Part shown: one piece after another, positions 33,635 to 38,057 of the stretch
How positions within the stretch are numbered: position 1 is the stretch's first letter
How the letters are laid out: every line of letters begins with the position of its first letter
DNA from: CANDYO01 sp049653745
GTDB lineage: Bacteria; Pseudomonadota; Alphaproteobacteria; Rickettsiales; CANDYO01
Assembly: GCA_049653745.1 (NCBI GenBank)
Contig: JBASGW010000078.1
Location: forward strand, 1 to 38,057
Reading direction: 5' to 3'
Length of the DNA stretch: 38,057 bases
Translations under genes and position numbers: made by a program
Notes under the pieces: generated by a model
Seen by the model: the letters and a program-made list of their open reading frames with translations, nothing else
Databases searched by the model: none
Told to the model about the DNA's origin: nothing

Positions 33635-33663
33635 TTGAGTATAAAATTATTTAATGCTATAGT
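33635..33663 (+). promoter_or_regulatory. Predicted promoter of parE
   Basis: TTGAGT (33635-33640), a 17-nt spacer and TATAGT (33658-33663), ending 37 nt before the parE ATG. Both hexamers are close to consensus. Confidence 0.55.
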
Positions 33664-33700
33664 GTGAGCTAAATATTAGATATTAGAGTTTTATTGAAGC

Positions 33701-35692
33701 ATGACCGATCTTTTCACAAGCAAAACCACCAGCAAGTTAGCAAAAGCTAGTGCGCCAACTTACACCGCTCACGATATAGAAGTGTTAGAAGGACTAGAGC
33801 CTGTTAGGTTAAGGCCGGGAATGTATATTGGAGGGGTTGATTCTAACGCTCTGCATCATTTAGTGAATGAAATCTTTGATAACTCAATGGATGAAGTGAT
33901 TGCAGGCTATGCAAAGGCCATTAAAATTAATGTCAATAACGATGGCAGTATTACCATTAGCGATAATGGTCGCGGCATTCCTATTGATCCCCATCCTAAA
34001 TTTCCTGAGAAATCAGCTTTAGAAGTGATTTTAACCACTCTCCATTCTGGTGGAAAGTTTAATAATAAAACTTATGAAACCTCAGCTGGTTTAAATGGCG
34101 TGGGTTTATCTGTGGTAAATGCATTATCTAAGAAATTATTGGTGCAAGTAATTCGCGAAGGAAAGCTCTATCAACAAGAATATAGCCAAGGAAAACCTAT
34201 AACAGAGTTAACCTTAGGCACTAATATAGATAAAATTTCTCATGGCACAATTATTCATTTTACTCCCGATGATGAGATTTTTGATGATGTTGAGTTTGAT
34301 CCAAAAAGACTTTATAAGCTTGTTCGTTCAAAAGCTTATTTATTTGGCGGTGTTAAGATTTATTGGAATTGTGACAGGGAAGTGGATGAGATTCCTAAAA
34401 AGGAAATAATATGTTTCCCTGCTGGATTAACTGATTTTTTAAATTATCGCTTAACTAATGAAGAAAAAATTATTCCAGAAGTTTTCTCAGGAAAAGTTGA
34501 ACTCAAAAATACCAATATCAGTGGAAAATTAGAATGGGCAATTTCTTGGATAAGCAATTCAGATTCTAGTTTCATTTCATCATATTGCAACACTGTGCCT
34601 ACTCCCTTGGGTGGAACCCATGAACAGGGATTGCGCAATGTTATTTTAAAAGCAATTAAAGAATATTACGATAAAATTGGAGGCAATAAAAAGATCCAAC
34701 AAATCACTCAGGATGATATCTTAAGTGGCATGTGCGGCATTCTTTCAATCTTTATACCTAATCCTCAATTTCAAGGACAAACTAAAGAGAAATTGGTTAA
34801 TTTTGATATCAGCAAAATTGTTGAAAATGCAATCAGAGATCATATTGATCACTGGCTTTATAATAATCGTGAACGAGCAAATATTTTAGCAAATTTTTTC
34901 ATCATGAACTCGGAAGAAAGACTGAATGCTAAAAATAACAAAGAAGTTAGTCGTAAAACTGCTGTACAAAAATTAAGATTACCAGGAAAATTAACTGATT
35001 GCAGCGCTAGAGATCGTAAAAACACTGAGTTATTCATTGTTGAAGGAGATTCAGCTGGAGGTTCTGCAAAGCAAGCTCGTAACCGAGAAAACCAAGCAGT
35101 GTTGCCTTTACGAGGGAAAATATTAAACGTTGCCAATAGCACTGATGATAAAATAAAAGCGAATATTGAACTTTCAGATTTAGAGGTGGCTTTAGGTTGT
35201 GGCACAGGCAATCATTATAATGAAAGCAAATTACGCTATGAAAAAATTGTTATTATGACCGATGCTGATGTGGATGGCGCCCATATTGCATCTCTTTTAC
35301 TCACATTCTTTTTCAAGAAAATGCATCAACTAATTCTCAATGGCCATTTATACTTAGCCAAACCCCCTCTTTATAGAGTTAATATTGGCGATAAAATATT
35401 TTATGCAGCTAATGATGCTGAGAAAAATAAAATAGTTAGCAAAGCTGGTAGATCTAAGGTGGAAATAGGACGCTTTAAAGGCTTAGGAGAAATGACTGCT
35501 AAACAATTAAAAGAAACCACCATGGATCCAAAGAGCCGTAGCCTTTATAAGGTTAGCCTAGAAAATGAAGCAGAATATTCTGCAGAAATTATTGAAAAAT
35601 TAATGGGGAAAAAGCCTGAATATCGCTTTAAGTTTATTCAAGAACAAATGCTTATTAAAGGAGCCGAAGTTCTAGAAGGTTTAGATTTATAA
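33701..35692 (+). CDS. parE: DNA topoisomerase IV subunit B
   Basis: 663 residues. The GHKL ATPase half has EIFDNSMDE, DNGRGIP and SAGLNGVGLSVVNALS. The transducer follows, and the TOPRIM domain has EGDSAGGSAKQARNRENQ, PLRGKILNV and MTDADVDGAHIASLLL. The C terminus has RFKGLGEMT. The length and the start EVLEGLEPVRLRPGMYIGG favour ParE over the longer GyrB (about 800 residues). ParE with ParC unlinks daughter chromosomes. It is a single gene, converging on corA. Confidence 0.93.
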   Translation: MTDLFTSKTTSKLAKASAPTYTAHDIEVLEGLEPVRLRPGMYIGGVDSNALHHLVNEIFDNSMDEVIAGYAKAIKINVNNDGSITISDNGRGIPIDPHPKFPEKSALEVILTTLHSGGKFNNKTYETSAGLNGVGLSVVNALSKKLLVQVIREGKLYQQEYSQGKPITELTLGTNIDKISHGTIIHFTPDDEIFDDVEFDPKRLYKLVRSKAYLFGGVKIYWNCDREVDEIPKKEIICFPAGLTDFLNYRLTNEEKIIPEVFSGKVELKNTNISGKLEWAISWISNSDSSFISSYCNTVPTPLGGTHEQGLRNVILKAIKEYYDKIGGNKKIQQITQDDILSGMCGILSIFIPNPQFQGQTKEKLVNFDISKIVENAIRDHIDHWLYNNRERANILANFFIMNSEERLNAKNNKEVSRKTAVQKLRLPGKLTDCSARDRKNTELFIVEGDSAGGSAKQARNRENQAVLPLRGKILNVANSTDDKIKANIELSDLEVALGCGTGNHYNESKLRYEKIVIMTDADVDGAHIASLLLTFFFKKMHQLILNGHLYLAKPPLYRVNIGDKIFYAANDAEKNKIVSKAGRSKVEIGRFKGLGEMTAKQLKETTMDPKSRSLYKVSLENEAEYSAEIIEKLMGKKPEYRFKFIQEQMLIKGAEVLEGLDL

Positions 35693-35714
35693 ATATAATA
35701 TTTCTAAAATAAAA

Positions 35715-36701
35715 TTAAAACCACTGTTTCTTTTTAAAAAATCTATATGGTAGCCATGATGAAATTAACATCACTATTATAGCCAAAGGATATCCAATTG
35801 CCCATTTAAGCTCAGGAATTACTTCAAAATTCATTCCATAAACACTAGCTATTAACGTAGGCGGCATAAATATTACAGAAACTACGGAAAAAATCTTTAT
35901 AATATTATTTTGTTCTATACTTATAAGCCCTAAAGTGGCATCTAATAAGAAGTTAACTTTGTTTGAAAGAAATGTATCTTTTTCCTTTAGCGCATCAACA
36001 TCTTTTAAAAATATTTTTATACGATAAACAAAATCTTTATGCTTAAGAACTGAGCTTAATTGAGATATAAAAGTTAGCATCCTACTAAAAGTTGTCAAAC
36101 TTTCATGAATTTGAGAAACTGTATTACCAATATTAGTTATTTCTTTTAAAAGCGTCTTATAATTTAGCTTATCTGAGTGATCATTGATGGGAGTGGAACA
36201 TATTATATTATCATTTTGAATATTTAAAGTATGCCCTATATTCTCTAAAAAAGCTGAAGTGTTGTTAATAATATTTTTTAATAAAATTAATAATAACGAA
36301 AATCCTTTATTTTTAGATTTAATATGTTCTGGTTCAACATGAGATAAAACATTATCAAACAAGTTAGAATCTGCATCACGTATAGTAATTAAAATATCTT
36401 TAATTACTATAAATGTTATATTATGAGGCTTTAAATTACATATATTATTATCGCATTGATTAAGATATAGGGTAATGGTCATAAAAATGGCACCTTTTTC
36501 CTCATATAATCTATTTGAAACGGACACATTTTTATTTTCTTCAGAGGTGGGGATATTTATTTTAAAATATTGTTCTAACTTTAATTCTTCTTCTGGTGAA
36601 ATATTTACTATATCCATCCATATAATATTACTAGGTATATCCTGATCTAATAAAAAATTTTGTTTTTCTATTTTTTGTTTATTTTTAACATAAATTATCA
36701 T
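35715..36701 (-). CDS. corA: CorA-type magnesium/cobalt transporter
   Basis: 328 residues. A long N-terminal cytoplasmic domain with helical parts leads into two C-terminal membrane helices (about 265-290 and 300-320). The selectivity motif YGMN is present, followed by a loop EVIPEL close to the usual MPEL. The short basic tail FFKKKQWF is typical. It imports Mg2+ through a pentameric pore. It ends 22 bp from the convergent parE. Confidence 0.92.
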   Translation of the reverse strand: MIIYVKNKQKIEKQNFLLDQDIPSNIIWMDIVNISPEEELKLEQYFKINIPTSEENKNVSVSNRLYEEKGAIFMTITLYLNQCDNNICNLKPHNITFIVIKDILITIRDADSNLFDNVLSHVEPEHIKSKNKGFSLLLILLKNIINNTSAFLENIGHTLNIQNDNIICSTPINDHSDKLNYKTLLKEITNIGNTVSQIHESLTTFSRMLTFISQLSSVLKHKDFVYRIKIFLKDVDALKEKDTFLSNKVNFLLDATLGLISIEQNNIIKIFSVVSVIFMPPTLIASVYGMNFEVIPELKWAIGYPLAIIVMLISSWLPYRFFKKKQWF

Positions 36702-36758
36702 TTTAAGTCCTATAAAAAATTATAATTTTTTACCTAAGGATATTTAATATAAGCCTAT

Positions 36759-38057
36759 TCAATCTACTGTTAAGTTTAGCTTACCATCATGAAATTCAGC
36801 AATCAGTTTATCACCTGAAGCTGTTTGTTTTGCAGAAATAAGAGCATTATTTTCTTTGCTTATAATAATAGCAAAGCCGCGACTTAAGGTTTTCTTATAG
36901 CTATAACTATTGAGCAATGAACTGGTTAACTTTAGCAGCTGATATTTATTGATATAATATTGCTTCATTGCCTGATTTATTCTGCTAGAATTTTGAGTTA
37001 ACTTTTGCTGAGATAATTTTATAACATCCTTAGGATGCTTTAACTTTAGATGCAAAGTGTTTATTCTATTCTTATGTACCTCAAACCATCTTACAGTGGA
37101 ATTCATATATCTAATGGATAAATCATCTAAGCGTTGAATAAAATTAGTAAGAATTGTTTGATAATTAGGCAAAGACTTCTGCAGCATTAATAATTTATTA
37201 TTATGGCTTTCAAAGAATTTTTCTGTGGCATATTGGGTTCTATTTGCCACTCCTCTTAAATTAATTATAATACTAGAAAGCACAGGAACTGCCATTTCAG
37301 CAGCAGCTGTTGGTGTTGGAGCCCTAAGATCTGCCACAAAATCAAGCAAAGTGAAATCTGTTTCATGGCCTATTGCTGAAATTAAAGGAATTTTTGATGC
37401 ATAAGCACTGCGCACCACTATTTCTTCATTAAAAGCCCATAAATCTTCTACTGATCCACCACCCCTTGCTACAATAATAACATCTGGTTTATCTTCTAAA
37501 CGATTAAATCCTGCTATAGCCTCACTCACTTGCATTGCTGCTTTATCTCCTTGAACCAAAACTGGCCAAAGCAAGACATGAGTGGGAAATCTATCTTGAA
37601 TTCTATGGAGCATATCTCTAATAACTGACCCCGTAGGAGAAGTTATAATTCCTATTTTTTTAGGGAGGTAAGGAATTTTCTTTTTATGTTCAGGATTAAA
37701 TAAGCCTTCTTGAGCAAATTGTGCTTTACGCTTTTCTAACATTGCCATTAAAGCACCAATGCCTGCAAGCTCCACTTTTTCAACCACTAGCTGATATTTA
37801 GATTGCCCAGGATATATAGTGATTGTGCCAACACATACCAATTCTATGCCCTCTTGAGGCTTAACTGGCAGGTTATTAAACACGCCTTTCCAGCAAACGG
37901 CCGAGATATTAGCATTATCATCTTTTAATGAAAAATAAGCATGCCCCGAAGGAGCCAATTTTAAACCTGAAACTTCACCACGAATTTTTACATAAGCAAA
38001 TTCATTTTCCACCACTGATTTTAAACGATAAGATATTTGGCTTACCGTATATTCAGG
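36759..38057 (-). CDS. xseA: Exodeoxyribonuclease VII large subunit (5' end outside window)
   Basis: The frame stays open to the window edge; the GTG at 38015 is not the start. The residues before it (PEYTVSQISYRLKSVVENEF) are the usual XseA N terminus, so the gene continues upstream. An OB-fold domain with KIRGEVSGLK is followed by the catalytic region containing GIITSPTGSVIRDM, ARGGGSVEDLWAFN and SAIGHETDFTLLDFVADLRAPTPTAAAE, then a long coiled-coil region and a C-terminal SRGFAIII end. With XseB it degrades single-stranded DNA to oligonucleotides. Confidence 0.95.
   Translation of the reverse strand, partial: PEYTVSQISYRLKSVVENEFAYVKIRGEVSGLKLAPSGHAYFSLKDDNANISAVCWKGVFNNLPVKPQEGIELVCVGTITIYPGQSKYQLVVEKVELAGIGALMAMLEKRKAQFAQEGLFNPEHKKKIPYLPKKIGIITSPTGSVIRDMLHRIQDRFPTHVLLWPVLVQGDKAAMQVSEAIAGFNRLEDKPDVIIVARGGGSVEDLWAFNEEIVVRSAYASKIPLISAIGHETDFTLLDFVADLRAPTPTAAAEMAVPVLSSIIINLRGVANRTQYATEKFFESHNNKLLMLQKSLPNYQTILTNFIQRLDDLSIRYMNSTVRWFEVHKNRINTLHLKLKHPKDVIKLSQQKLTQNSSRINQAMKQYYINKYQLLKLTSSLLNSYSYKKTLSRGFAIIISKENNALISAKQTASGDKLIAEFHDGKLNLTVD

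Noticed and set aside
33701..35692. GyrB instead of ParE
   Set aside because: 663 residues is too short for alphaproteobacterial GyrB, and the N terminus matches ParE.
1..38057. CRISPR array or complete insertion sequence
   Set aside because: No regularly spaced repeats and no transposase-like frame or paired terminal repeats were seen.

Overview
The window looks like a chromosomal segment of an AT-rich (about one third GC by eye) alphaproteobacterium, most likely an intracellular symbiont of the order Rickettsiales or a close relative. The evidence is the gene repertoire: sdhCDAB, a ParE of alphaproteobacterial type, GshB and DapA. These sit with an ankyrin protein, a giant pentapeptide-repeat protein and several unrecognised proteins, scattered among housekeeping genes and decaying reading frames. 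No species call is possible from the sequence alone.

Layout. 1-477 is the end of an ABC ATPase, followed by typA, a CatB/Vat-like hexapeptide acetyltransferase (-) and two unrecognised proteins (3307-3939, 4235-5224). dut (-) follows. 5887-7318 is a broken serralysin-type (M10) metalloprotease, split by one extra base and with a ruined zinc motif. Then on the minus strand come sdhCDAB (read 10827 to 7347) and a rhodanese-dnaA-dnaN cluster (13980 to 10971). 13981-14766 and 15142-15469 are gene-poor, with decayed frames and inverted repeats around a small ankyrin gene. A tight minus operon dapA-smpB-ybaB-trpS-gshB follows (19061 to 15470). The plus strand then has an exported DUF3857/transglutaminase-like protein and rplU-rpmA with a classic terminator.

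An unrecognised protein lies at 22287-23261 (-), next to a structured intergenic stretch. Next are M16 peptidase-xth-pepA-holC (-), prmA (+), lipB-ydcF-like-plsC (-), the 914-residue pentapeptide-repeat protein (+), parE (+), corA (-) and xseA (-, cut by the window end).

The most interesting signal concerns two otherwise unrelated proteins, the 22287-23261 protein and the pentapeptide-repeat protein. Both carry the arrangement SA(L/M)K, a 9-12 residue gap, then a basic (K/R)VxF. This resembles the paired SILK and RVxF docking motifs of eukaryotic protein phosphatase 1 partners. In the pentapeptide protein the RVRF part lies just beyond an in-frame TAA, so it is either lost by a nonsense mutation or reached only by readthrough. 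This fits a host-interaction theme (ankyrin, pentapeptide, degraded metalloprotease) inside an otherwise housekeeping region. It is a motif-level inference, not a demonstrated function.
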